Shown: positions 36,985-45,762 of the stretch, one piece after another | How positions within the stretch are numbered: position 1 is the stretch's first letter | Layout: every line of letters starts with the position of its first letter | Origin: Candidatus Heimdallarchaeota archaeon | GTDB taxonomy: Archaea; Asgardarchaeota; Heimdallarchaeia; Heimdallarchaeales; Heimdallarchaeaceae | DNA length: 64,000 nucleotides | Reading direction: 5' to 3' | Assembly (NCBI GenBank): GCA_018238545.1 | Contig: JABCTC010000001.1 | Coordinates: forward strand, 62,001-126,000 | Translations under genes and position numbers: made by a program | The notes under the pieces: model-generated | Told to the model about the DNA's origin: nothing | The model's input: only the letters and a program-made list of their open reading frames with translations | The model's database searches: none

Positions 36985-38016
36985 TCAAGCTCTAGATGAT
37001 GGAAAAAACAATTTATTTTTCACACTTAAAGCTACCAAATGACCAATCATAGATATACCTACACCACATAAAATATCTATAATAAAATGATGATTGAAAT
37101 AGATTGCTCCTAGGAATATGGCCATACTGTAGGGAATAGTTAAATATATTGATTTTTTCCATTTTTGATGAATACACAAGGTTGCTGATAGTGCGTAAAC
37201 AGCATGAACACTAGGGAATGCTGCAAAAGAGTTCTGTTCAAATGTTCCATAATACCACGAAAAAATATTCACTCCCAAAATTTCATCAATTCTTCCTAAA
37301 CCAGCTGTTATGTTTTGACTATAATCTATTGCAATATCGGGTTGAACAAAACCATATTGACTGATATACCAAGGAGCTGCAGCGGGAAAGCTCACAAAGA
37401 GAATAAAGGATAGTAATGTTACAGTATAGAATGTAATTACGAGAAATTTGAAGTTTTTCTCGTCTCCTTTAAAATACAAGTATAATCCAAAAACCAAGGG
37501 AACAAAGGCATGTAATAGATAAATTCCACCTAAAATAAGATCAATAGGAATAGAATATAAAGTTGAATGAACCCATTGATTAGGGGTCATTCCCCCAAAA
37601 ATCCATCCAAATAATTTCATCTCTAAGAGATAGATTTCTTCTGTAAGAACACGTGGATACAGCAAATTTTCTTTTATTTTTGACATTAACTCATAAGTAA
37701 TCCAAAGTATGAAAAAAGGCAAACTATTAATTAATAATGTAATAGGGGTTTTGGAGGTTTTAAATTTCATCAAATATAGAATAGCAGAAATAACAGCAAA
37801 AAAGAAAAAAACAACCCCCGATAATAATGAAATGAATACAAATCCTTCTCCATTTAATATAATTAAAATAGTATCAAAAAAAAGATAAGCTATAGCAAAA
37901 TAAATATGATACTGTCCGCTTTTAAAATCTCGCAATATTTTCTCTGATAACAATGTTTGTGTAAGTGTTATTTCTTCCTCTATTGGTTTAGTTTCTCTAC
38001 GTATTTTTGATGCCAA
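36985..38016 (-). CDS. PAP2/AUR1-like membrane enzyme, cassette copy 1
   Basis: 343 residues. About eight membrane helices. PAP2-type catalytic motifs are in the C-terminal half: FAAFPSVHAVYAL (C2, SxxH) and AIYFNHHFIIDILCG (C3, HxxxD). The family includes lipid phosphatases and inositol-phosphoceramide synthase-like (AUR1) phosphotransferases, so a role in membrane-lipid headgroup transfer or dephosphorylation is likely. The start is TTG 38016 with AGGTGA upstream; this start aligns residue for residue with the ATG of the paralogue at 45584. Last gene of the cassette rSAM - small peptide - PAP2. Confidence 0.8.
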   Translation of the reverse strand: MASKIRRETKPIEEEITLTQTLLSEKILRDFKSGQYHIYFAIAYLFFDTILIILNGEGFVFISLLSGVVFFFFAVISAILYLMKFKTSKTPITLLINSLPFFILWITYELMSKIKENLLYPRVLTEEIYLLEMKLFGWIFGGMTPNQWVHSTLYSIPIDLILGGIYLLHAFVPLVFGLYLYFKGDEKNFKFLVITFYTVTLLSFILFVSFPAAAPWYISQYGFVQPDIAIDYSQNITAGLGRIDEILGVNIFSWYYGTFEQNSFAAFPSVHAVYALSATLCIHQKWKKSIYLTIPYSMAIFLGAIYFNHHFIIDILCGVGISMIGHLVALSVKNKLFFPSSRA

Positions 38017-38084
38017 TTCTATCACCTTTTAATATTACTTTACTTATAAAAAAATAAAAAAAATAAAAAATAATCAGTACTTCT

Positions 38085-38186
38085 CTAATATTCTTCTTCT
38101 TTTACTGATCTTTTGGTTATTCGTTTAACGCTTGTTTTTAAAGATTCTATAACTTGCTTTGTTTTTGCTTTTAATCTGTCTAACAT
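38085..38186 (-). CDS. small conserved peptide of the rSAM-PAP2 cassette, copy 1
   Basis: 33 residues: MLDRLKAKTKQVIESLK followed by TSVKRITKRSVKEEEY. Its ATG overlaps the radical SAM stop codon (TAATG) and has a near-perfect SD, AAGGAGG, so it is coupled to that gene. Cassette copy 2 has the identical first 17 residues and a different tail. It is basic and amphipathic, with no Cys. A conserved head with a variable tail next to a radical SAM enzyme recalls peptide-substrate systems, but an accessory or membrane-binding peptide is equally possible. Confidence 0.6.
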   Translation of the reverse strand: MLDRLKAKTKQVIESLKTSVKRITKRSVKEEEY

Positions 38187-39634
38187 TAGTATTCCTCCTT
38201 TTTAATCGATTTATAATTAGTTTCTTCATCATCAATACGTTCCTCAGCACCATCCCACTCAACGTCCCAGTACCGGGGGGGTTTTAAATCAACAAATTTT
38301 GATAATTTATTAGATTCACGTCTAATTCTATCAGCTACTGGTGCCCACTCTTTGGCTGCTTGTTGACATTTATCTGTAAGATCATCAACTGATTCTTCAT
38401 CAATCATCTGAGTAGATTTAGCCTTTGATTTATGCACCATCACTTTCAGTTTATCAGGATTATCAAGAAGAGGACATGGACGTAAGTAGTTATTATTGAA
38501 TGGTTGTCTACGATTATATTGTCTAAATAATGGAGATTTCAAAGATTCCAACAAACTTACATCTTTGATATTAACATTAGAATAGTGTATAAAGGCACAT
38601 GGTTCCACATCTCCATTTGCGTTGATGTGTAGGTAGCTTCTTCCTCCTGCTATACACCCTCTTGCATAATCTCCATCGTTCCAAAAATCAATTAAGAAAA
38701 TAGATTTTGTCTCTCTAAATTTCCTAACTTGATGAAACATAAATTCTCTCTGTTCTGGAGTACTCATTAATTCTGGCAAAGCATCTTTTCCAAGTGGCAT
38801 ATATGTAAATAACCATCCATAACTTGCACCCATCTCAATCATGTAGTCAATAAATTCTTCTGAACCTACAACATCCGTATTCTTATTGTGATAACAAGTA
38901 GAAATACCAAACAAAACACGATGCTCCTTAAGAATCTTCATGGCTCTTATTACCTTTTGATAAGTCCCCTCGCCTCGACGAAAATCAGTTTCTTCTTCAA
39001 AACCTTCCACACTTATCGCCAGAGTAAGATTTCCAACTTCAGCTAATGCAATAGCAAATTCTTCATCTACCAAAGTTCCATTTGTGAAAGCCAAAAAGAC
39101 GCAATCTTGATGTTTTTTTGCTAACTTTAGAAGATCGTTCTTTCTAATAGTTGGTTCTCCACCTGAATATAGATACCAATAGATTCCCAAATCTTTCCCT
39201 TCCATTATAATTCTATCCATTAACCTATAACTTAAGTTATCTGTTTTATCGTATTCTGCGGCCCAACAACCTTTACAGGTTAAATTGCACGCAGATGTAG
39301 GATCCATAAGAATGGCTATAGGGACATTACACTGGTTTTCTCTCATTACTTCACGAGTTCTTTCAATTCCAACAAGTGCTGCATTCACTCCAAGATTCCG
39401 TATGAGGAGCTTCATAGTATTTGGATTTATATTTTCAAACGACTCTAGAAGAAGCTTATACATAGGATTGCTTTCATCACGAAAAGCTTTGAGATGTTTC
39501 TTTTGATTTGGATCCGATGAAAATCGTTCAACACTTTTGATAAGTCTTGGAATATTTCTTTTTGGGTTTTTTATCGCAAATCTAGTTGCTATATTTAATG
39601 CCAATCTGTTAATTATTAAATTTTTACTCTTCAT
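38186..39634 (-). CDS. radical SAM/SPASM enzyme, cassette copy 1
   Basis: 482 residues from the ATG that aligns with the paralogue (the frame opens three codons earlier). An N-terminal helical extension of ~100 residues precedes the radical SAM core: DPTSACNLTCKGCWAAEY (CxxxCxxC at ~116-123), then YLYSGGEPTIRK. Later Cys clusters (CIAGGRSYLHINANGDVEPCAFIHYS; RPCPLLD) form a SPASM-like auxiliary iron-sulfur region. It makes a 5'-deoxyadenosyl radical; the substrate is unknown. The partners (PAP2 enzyme, MmpL exporter, TetR, patatin) suggest lipid chemistry. A TTTCAAACA-type operator pair lies just upstream. Confidence 0.85.
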   Translation of the reverse strand: MKSKNLIINRLALNIATRFAIKNPKRNIPRLIKSVERFSSDPNQKKHLKAFRDESNPMYKLLLESFENINPNTMKLLIRNLGVNAALVGIERTREVMRENQCNVPIAILMDPTSACNLTCKGCWAAEYDKTDNLSYRLMDRIIMEGKDLGIYWYLYSGGEPTIRKNDLLKLAKKHQDCVFLAFTNGTLVDEEFAIALAEVGNLTLAISVEGFEEETDFRRGEGTYQKVIRAMKILKEHRVLFGISTCYHNKNTDVVGSEEFIDYMIEMGASYGWLFTYMPLGKDALPELMSTPEQREFMFHQVRKFRETKSIFLIDFWNDGDYARGCIAGGRSYLHINANGDVEPCAFIHYSNVNIKDVSLLESLKSPLFRQYNRRQPFNNNYLRPCPLLDNPDKLKVMVHKSKAKSTQMIDEESVDDLTDKCQQAAKEWAPVADRIRRESNKLSKFVDLKPPRYWDVEWDGAEERIDDEETNYKSIKKEEY

Positions 39635-39665
39635 GCGTATCATCTTTATGTTCGTTAAACAAACA

Positions 39666-39711
39666 TTTCAAACGAGTATTTAAATCTATCGTTTCAAACA
39701 CTTGTTTCAAA
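39666..39711 (-). promoter_or_regulatory. operator pair upstream of radical SAM copy 1
   Basis: TTTCAAACGAGTATTTAAA (39666-39684) and TTTCAAACACTTGTTTCAAA (39692-39711) start 26 bp apart and share the half-site TTTCAAAC. The same motif occurs three times upstream of radical SAM copy 2. The remainder of 39712-40021 is AT-rich without a supported gene. Confidence 0.6.
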
Positions 39712-40021
39712 CATTTGTATTATGTGTGTCTTGAAATAATTACTTTATACAAAAAACTATAAATTCAATTGAATTAAAAATTGGGTTAAACATAAGACTT
39801 TAAAAAAACTATATATCACAATATTAAAAAGCACGTTTGGACATATTTCAACGTACTTCAGTAAGATCCAAAAATCTTCAACAGCTCAAAATCATAAAAA
39901 TTGGAGAACAGATTTTGAAATAAACAGTCTCTAATTTCTAGTTTTGCGATTTTCAAAGAACTGAATAATAACAAAAGAGAAAAAAATTGATTAAAAAAAG
40001 AAATAAGACTAACACATCAGT

Positions 40022-43000
40022 TTAGTCTTTTTTATTCTTGTCCTTTGTATAGTTTCTCTTAACTGTTTCCTTTGATATTCTCCAATATGGCCACCAATTC
40101 AGTTTCTTAAGCACCATCATAAGAGCAGGTACAAGAAACAGTCGAACTATTGTAGCATCCAAAAGAACTGCGAACCCTATAGCAAAACCTATGATTTTTA
40201 ATGGCCATAACTCTGACAACATCAATGAGAAGAATGATGCTGACATAATAAATCCAGCGCTTAGAATCATTTTTGAAGTACTTTTTACAGCTTTAAATGT
40301 TGCTTCCTTGTCAGTAGCACCTTTCTCTATCTCTTCTTTGATTCGAGAAACAAGAAGAATATCAAAATCCATTCCAAGACCAAACATTGTTACAAACAGC
40401 AGTACAGGTAGAAACCAGATTATTGGCTGACCTAAACCATAATGGAAAACTAGGTTCGTTGCACCTAGACTGACTAAAACCGATAATAGTATAGTCAGTT
40501 CTAATCTAATAGGTGTGAAAAATGAACCAAGTAGAAAGAATAACACGAGGAAAATACCTACAACTGTAAATATAATTATTATTGGTGTGTCTTCTACCAT
40601 CATAGTGTTCAGTTCTGAATAAAGTGCAGTCATCCCAGTAATGTAAATTACTGAATCCTGTAAGGCTAGTTCTGCTGTAACTGCTGTACCCAGATTTGTG
40701 ATCAGGTCATGTGCTACATCTAAAGCTTCTTTTCCAAATGGGTCAAGTTCCAGATATATCATCAACATTATTGTGGTATTATCATCCGAAATGTATCGAT
40801 GCATTTGTTCTAAGTGAATAGTATCTGTCATCTCTGGTGGAATATATTCGCCATTAGGACGCGTTACCGTATGAACGCTAGAAACATTGTCAAAGTTCGT
40901 TATAATATGAGATATAATGCTTTCTAGAGCAATTAATTTTGCTTCTTCAGGGAGACCTGTTGATTCATTAAGAGATAAGGATTCATTCCATATCAAGAGT
41001 ACTTGAATTGGTTGCAATTCACTTACAACAAATTCATTAGCTAATATGTTTGATCCAGTTATACTATCCATTGAACTAGGAAGTGTTGCAGTTATATCAT
41101 AGCTTTGCTCACCAGTCACACCAAAATACACAAATGGGCTGGAAACTAGTAAGAAAATGGCAATAACAACTAGAGGATACTTCAGAGTAAAGTTTGTCAT
41201 TCGTTCTAATAGGGGATTACTTTTCTCTGGTTTACTTTCATCGACCTCTTTTTTCTCCTTCTTCTCCTTCTTCTCTTTCTTACCATTTCTCCCCATTCTT
41301 GGCCAATAAATCTTGTCTCCAAGCAAATGTAAAATAACAGGAATCAAAGTTAGTGCTATAAGTAAAGAAATAGCTATACCCAATAGTGGACCTAATCCCA
41401 TTAATCTCAGCAAGGAAAACTTAGAGAATAATAAAGCTCCGAAACCAATCATAACTGTTATACCAGATGTAATTACTGATTCGCCAATTTTCTTTGTTGT
41501 TTCTACAATTGATTTTTCTTTTGTATCACCTTTTCTTCGTTGTTCTTTATAACGAAAAATCATGAAAATGCAATAATCTACACCTGCTCCCATCATTACT
41601 ATAGACGTAATGATTACGGTATACGAAGACATCATAATAACGTTAGACATTAACATGAACAATGCATTAACAATCATTAAACCCATACTAATTGCTATTA
41701 AAGGAAAGAAAGGTGTAAATGGTGACAAGAACACAATAACTAGCACTCCTAAAACGAAAAGTATAGACGTTATATCAGTATTTTCAAAATCAGAAGCCAT
41801 TACATATTCTAAATCATACAATAATGCAAGCGTCCCAGTCAGATGTATGTCGATAGTTACATCTGTATCACTTTTTATTTCAGCTATTTTTGCTCTAATA
41901 TCTGGTGTGTAGATCCCCAAATCTATTGATTCATCCACGTCTGACAGAAATATAGCAATAACCATAGTTGAATTATCTGAACTTATTAAACTGTAGTAAA
42001 TATCTGCAGGTAAATCAGTTACTATGGTAGGATAAGGCATGATCTGAGCTATTTTCTGATCAACGAGAAGTGAAAATTGCTGTATCATCATTGTAGTAAC
42101 AATATCTAGCATAAATAATGGTGTTTCATAAAGCGAAGTTACCATTCCTTCTACATCAAAATCTTTGAAGAACATCTCTGGATCAAAATCAAAACCACTT
42201 ATTGTGAAATTTTCTAGCAACGTTGAAAATGAAGCATTTACAGCTTGAGTTATTGAACTGATTAATGTCTGTTTATAAATAATGCTTGTTTCATAATTTT
42301 CTTCTCTTAACATATATGCCATTTGAAGAAGTAATTGCTCTTCAGAACCTGGAGGTAGCAAATCAACTAATAGCTGTCCTGATTGAGTTTTCATACTTGG
42401 TTTTAAGGTAGAAAGATTACCTATCACGTTTAGTTGTGAAAGCATTCCTTGTTGAAAATCAGTCAAAATCGGATCAGAAGTTGCATAATAATCATCAAAG
42501 AAAGCATTTTGTGGAATGAAACTTGATAACCGGATGGTATCAAACGTCGCATTCAAAAGCAAGAGATAATTATAACTTAGCGAGTTTAAGTAAGGAATTC
42601 CGTATTCTGATTCATTATACATTGCTGACATTGAAGCATTCACAACTTGAAATGCTAAAACTGAAGTCATGTTATCTGCCAAATATGGATCTGCTAGCAT
42701 CGCTGGAATAACCGGAGCTAATGGAAGAGTTGACATAAGATACATATCTAAAGTAGTATTATCAAACATAGTCCAATTATTCATAAGTACATATTCAGTT
42801 GAATTGAAAAAACCGTTTGAATATGCATTTGTTTGATTATTTGTATAATAAATGAATTTAGAGAAATCAGACCAAGCAAATAAGTAGTAAAGAGGAACTT
42901 GTTCTAATAAATCTATCAATCCTTTTGTTGTTTCATTTGCTAAGCTGATATAATCATACATCAAAGGAATTTGTTCAGTAAATGTAACATTTAGAAAAGT

Positions 43001-43429
43001 CTGTACCTCATCTAAAGTAACATTGTAAAATGTCTGTAAATCCTCTAGTACCGAATAAATTGATAGAATTGAATCAATATAAGGATAGGCTGATTCATCT
43101 TCAAAAGTGCTTTCTAAACTCTTCACAAAATTCGTAAAGTTCTGTGATGTTAAGTCTGATTCTTCTAACCCATCAATCACTGCTACAAAGCTACTGCTAA
43201 ATTCAGGAAATTTATCCGCTAAGATATCCAATCCTACACCTGCTGGTGTTTCACCAAGAAACGCTGTTTCGTCAGTTTCAAGTTTATCACCTATATTTAT
43301 AGCCCAAGGTGCTGCTACTGATGCAAGTACTATCCAAGTAATTAGGATAAACCATCGATATTTTTCTGTAATTTCCGCGATTTTTGCGAATACAGATTTA
43401 CCATTCTTTTTGTTGTTGTTATTTTTCAA
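40022..43429 (-). CDS. MmpL/RND-superfamily transporter
   Basis: 1135 residues with the two-fold MMPL layout: one N-terminal helix, a large extracytoplasmic domain (~40-550), a block of five or six helices (~555-720) with GAGVDYCIFMIFRYKEQ, a charged cytoplasmic linker (KKEKKEKKEKKEVDESKPEK), and a second helix, loop and helix block with GLGMDFDILLVSRIKEE. The paired 'G..D' segments are the proton-relay region of MMPL proteins. Family members export lipids or lipid-like molecules. Its start follows the regulator gene by nine bases, and it sits between the two rSAM-PAP2 cassettes. Confidence 0.9.
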   Translation of the reverse strand: MKNNNNKKNGKSVFAKIAEITEKYRWFILITWIVLASVAAPWAINIGDKLETDETAFLGETPAGVGLDILADKFPEFSSSFVAVIDGLEESDLTSQNFTNFVKSLESTFEDESAYPYIDSILSIYSVLEDLQTFYNVTLDEVQTFLNVTFTEQIPLMYDYISLANETTKGLIDLLEQVPLYYLFAWSDFSKFIYYTNNQTNAYSNGFFNSTEYVLMNNWTMFDNTTLDMYLMSTLPLAPVIPAMLADPYLADNMTSVLAFQVVNASMSAMYNESEYGIPYLNSLSYNYLLLLNATFDTIRLSSFIPQNAFFDDYYATSDPILTDFQQGMLSQLNVIGNLSTLKPSMKTQSGQLLVDLLPPGSEEQLLLQMAYMLREENYETSIIYKQTLISSITQAVNASFSTLLENFTISGFDFDPEMFFKDFDVEGMVTSLYETPLFMLDIVTTMMIQQFSLLVDQKIAQIMPYPTIVTDLPADIYYSLISSDNSTMVIAIFLSDVDESIDLGIYTPDIRAKIAEIKSDTDVTIDIHLTGTLALLYDLEYVMASDFENTDITSILFVLGVLVIVFLSPFTPFFPLIAISMGLMIVNALFMLMSNVIMMSSYTVIITSIVMMGAGVDYCIFMIFRYKEQRRKGDTKEKSIVETTKKIGESVITSGITVMIGFGALLFSKFSLLRLMGLGPLLGIAISLLIALTLIPVILHLLGDKIYWPRMGRNGKKEKKEKKEKKEVDESKPEKSNPLLERMTNFTLKYPLVVIAIFLLVSSPFVYFGVTGEQSYDITATLPSSMDSITGSNILANEFVVSELQPIQVLLIWNESLSLNESTGLPEEAKLIALESIISHIITNFDNVSSVHTVTRPNGEYIPPEMTDTIHLEQMHRYISDDNTTIMLMIYLELDPFGKEALDVAHDLITNLGTAVTAELALQDSVIYITGMTALYSELNTMMVEDTPIIIIFTVVGIFLVLFFLLGSFFTPIRLELTILLSVLVSLGATNLVFHYGLGQPIIWFLPVLLFVTMFGLGMDFDILLVSRIKEEIEKGATDKEATFKAVKSTSKMILSAGFIMSASFFSLMLSELWPLKIIGFAIGFAVLLDATIVRLFLVPALMMVLKKLNWWPYWRISKETVKRNYTKDKNKKD

Positions 43430-43438
43430 AATTTCACC

Positions 43439-44302
43439 TCATTTTTCCCCTATGCAAACAAGAATCTCAGCAAAATCGCCTACAAAACTCGATTTAGGAA
43501 ATATATCTTGCATTAATTCTTGAAAATCCTCTCGTCGAAATTGATTTGAATCTATGTTCAAATCCTTTTTTATGGGATTCAAATCCCCAATAAATGAAAT
43601 CATGCTTTGTTCAAGTATACTATAAAAGTATCTTACTTCAACTAACATAATCCGACCCTTCTTCTTAAGCACTCGTTGATATTCTCTGAGCAGTTTTTGG
43701 TAACATTTTGGTTCATGAAAGCCAAGAGAAAAGAAAGAGATTATGAGTGAGAAAAAGTCATCTTTGAGAGGTATTTCGTCGTATGTAGATTTTATGGTTT
43801 CATATCCCTCCAAGCTGCTATAACTGGAAAAAGACATCTGAAGGTTAAATGGTCTAATATCACTCTCAAGAATCTTTTGGGTGAATAGTTGTTGAAGGCT
43901 TGGATTAGATAAGATCATATCCGGTGCTACAATTGCTAGATTTCCCTTATCAAAATTCTTAAAGTTTTCTTCAATAATCATCCCGATTTCAATAATGAAC
44001 CTGTCAACTATTGTTGGAATAAAATAATCAAAAGCTGTTTTCATTGATTCTGTTATAACCATGCGACCTTCGTCTGTAACATTCACAAAAGCTTTATGAC
44101 CTGCACCTTCACGTTTTTCAATTGATATCAGCCCTTCTTTTTTTAATCTGTCGAACATTAGATAGAAAGAACTAGAGGGTTTATCTTTTAAAAAAGGAAA
44201 AATATTCTGTAATTCTTTAATTATTGCAGTTTTATACTTTTCCTTCTTCAAATTAACAATCTTAAGTATCTCTAATTCTTTCCAATTAAGAGAAGGTTTC
44301 AT
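43439..44302 (-). CDS. PadR-like winged helix fused to a methyltransferase-like domain
   Basis: 287 residues. Residues 1-90 are a PadR-type winged helix (KELEILKIVNLKKEKYKTAIIKEL, SSFYLMFDRLKKEGLISIEKR, YVNVTDEG-like wing). Residues ~130-280 resemble a class I methyltransferase C-terminal half: IPLKDDFFSLIISFFSLGFHEPKCYQKLLREYQRVLKKKGRIMLVEV, as in UbiE-type proteins after the acidic SAM loop. The glycine-rich SAM loop is poorly kept (NLAIVAPDM), so binding without catalysis is possible. It is the first gene of a two-gene operon with the exporter, probably its ligand-sensing regulator. Confidence 0.65.
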   Translation of the reverse strand: MKPSLNWKELEILKIVNLKKEKYKTAIIKELQNIFPFLKDKPSSSFYLMFDRLKKEGLISIEKREGAGHKAFVNVTDEGRMVITESMKTAFDYFIPTIVDRFIIEIGMIIEENFKNFDKGNLAIVAPDMILSNPSLQQLFTQKILESDIRPFNLQMSFSSYSSLEGYETIKSTYDEIPLKDDFFSLIISFFSLGFHEPKCYQKLLREYQRVLKKKGRIMLVEVRYFYSILEQSMISFIGDLNPIKKDLNIDSNQFRREDFQELMQDIFPKSSFVGDFAEILVCIGEK

Positions 44303-44320
44303 TGAGTAGAAAAGTTTTAG

Positions 44321-44353
44321 CAGTTATAAAAACATTTCCATATTTCTGGAAAT
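44321..44353 (-). promoter_or_regulatory. promoter with palindromic operator for the regulator-exporter operon
   Basis: On the minus strand a TATA element (GTTTTTATAACTG, 44321-44333) lies about 25 nt before the ATG at 44302. Immediately upstream is the inverted repeat ATTTCCA-tatttc-TGGAAAT (44334-44353). Position and symmetry suggest binding by the PadR-like protein itself. Confidence 0.5.
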
Positions 44354-44540
44354 ATATTTACGGATGTATGAGTAATTTTTTCCATTTTTTAGTTTAAACG
44401 ATTCGGTTAAATAAGGTGGCCAACTAAAAAATTTAATGATATATAATCAATGTATTTTATCAGAAATTTAACAAAGTGTATTGTTCAAATGAGAGTCTTG
44501 CTATATCTTATCGAAGGATAATCATATTTTATATTAGCAT

Positions 44541-45584
44541 CTATGACTTGAGAAATTTCAGCTTAGGGAATATACTGATGTTCTTTTTTAAACATAATGC
44601 TACAATATAACTAAGCGTTGATATCCTAATACCACACAAAATATCGACAATAAAATGGTGATTGAAATAGATAGCTCCTAGAAATATGGCTAGACAATAA
44701 GGAATCGTTAAATATAGTGATTTTTTCCATTTTTGACGAATACAAAGGGTTGCTGATAATGCGTAAACAGCATGAACACTTGGGAATGCTGCAAAAGAGT
44801 TTTGTTCAAATGTTCCATAATACCACGAAAAAAGATTCACTCCTGTAATCTCGTCGATTCTTCCTAAACCAGCTGTTATATCTTGTGTATAATCTACTGC
44901 AATATCAGGTTGAGTAAAACCATATTGATCAATATACCAAGGAGCTGCTGAAGGAAAAATCATAAAAAGTATAAAAGCGAGTAATGTCGCAGTGTAGAAA
45001 TTTATTGCAAGGAATTTGAGATTTTCCCGATCATTTCTTATATATAAGTATAACCCAAAAACCATTGGAATCAAAGCATGTAACAAATAAACGCCCCCAA
45101 ATATAATATCTGTATAAACAGAATTGAAGGTCATATGGAACCAGTGGTTAGGAGTCATCCCGCCAAAAATCCACCCAAATAGTTTCATCTCTAAGTTATA
45201 GAAAACTTCTGTATAAACGCGTGGATAGATTAAGTGCTCTTTTACATTTGCCATTAATTCATAGGTACACCAAATTATGAAAAAAGGAAGACTATTAATT
45301 AATAAGGTAATAGGGGATTTAGAGTTATTGGGTTTTAACAAATAAATAACAGCAGAAAGAACCACAATTGAAATAAAAACAATTCCTGATAATAAGGAAA
45401 AACCCAAAAATCCGTCCCCATTAATAACTAGTAAAACAATAGCAAAAAGTAGATAAGAAATAGCGAAAAAAATGTGAAAATACCCCTCTCTAAACTCTTG
45501 AATTATCTTCTCTAATAACGATATTTTTACGATAGTTGTTGTCTTGTCTATAGGTTTATTTCTTCCAACTGTTTCAGGTTCCAT
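44541..45584 (-). CDS. PAP2/AUR1-like membrane enzyme, cassette copy 2
   Basis: 347 residues, close paralogue of the enzyme at 36985. Both PAP2 motifs are kept (FAAFPSVHAVYAL, AIYFNHHFIVDILCG), along with the long shared segment around MKLFGWIFGGMTPN and GLGRIDEITGVN. The two copies differ most in the N-terminal ~30 residues and the C-terminus. It lies downstream of radical SAM copy 2 and its small peptide. Confidence 0.8.
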   Translation of the reverse strand: MEPETVGRNKPIDKTTTIVKISLLEKIIQEFREGYFHIFFAISYLLFAIVLLVINGDGFLGFSLLSGIVFISIVVLSAVIYLLKPNNSKSPITLLINSLPFFIIWCTYELMANVKEHLIYPRVYTEVFYNLEMKLFGWIFGGMTPNHWFHMTFNSVYTDIIFGGVYLLHALIPMVFGLYLYIRNDRENLKFLAINFYTATLLAFILFMIFPSAAPWYIDQYGFTQPDIAVDYTQDITAGLGRIDEITGVNLFSWYYGTFEQNSFAAFPSVHAVYALSATLCIRQKWKKSLYLTIPYCLAIFLGAIYFNHHFIVDILCGIRISTLSYIVALCLKKNISIFPKLKFLKS

Positions 45585-45660
45585 TACGACCACTTCTTAA
45601 TGTTAATTTAATAAAAAAAAATGAAAGAACTATCAGTAATTCACTAATATCCAGCTTTTG

Positions 45661-45747
45661 CTACTGATTGCTTTTTTTCTCTCTCTTAATTCTTGATTTT
45701 AAAGATTCTATAACTTGCTTTGTTTTTGCTTTTAATCTGTCTAACAT
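45661..45747 (-). CDS. small conserved peptide of the rSAM-PAP2 cassette, copy 2
   Basis: 28 residues: MLDRLKAKTKQVIESLK followed by SRIKREKKSNQ. It begins 15 bases after the radical SAM stop, with AGGA upstream. The first 17 residues are identical to copy 1 and the DNA is nearly identical over the same span, while the tails differ. The strict conservation could be recent duplication or selection; the adjoining genes have diverged much more, which favours selection. Confidence 0.55.
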   Translation of the reverse strand: MLDRLKAKTKQVIESLKSRIKREKKSNQ

Positions 45748-45762
45748 TAGTATTCCTAATAT

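Noticed and set aside
39285-43523. Several plus-strand frames in the radical SAM and MmpL genes
   Set aside because: All are antisense to well-supported coding sequence and show no signals of their own.
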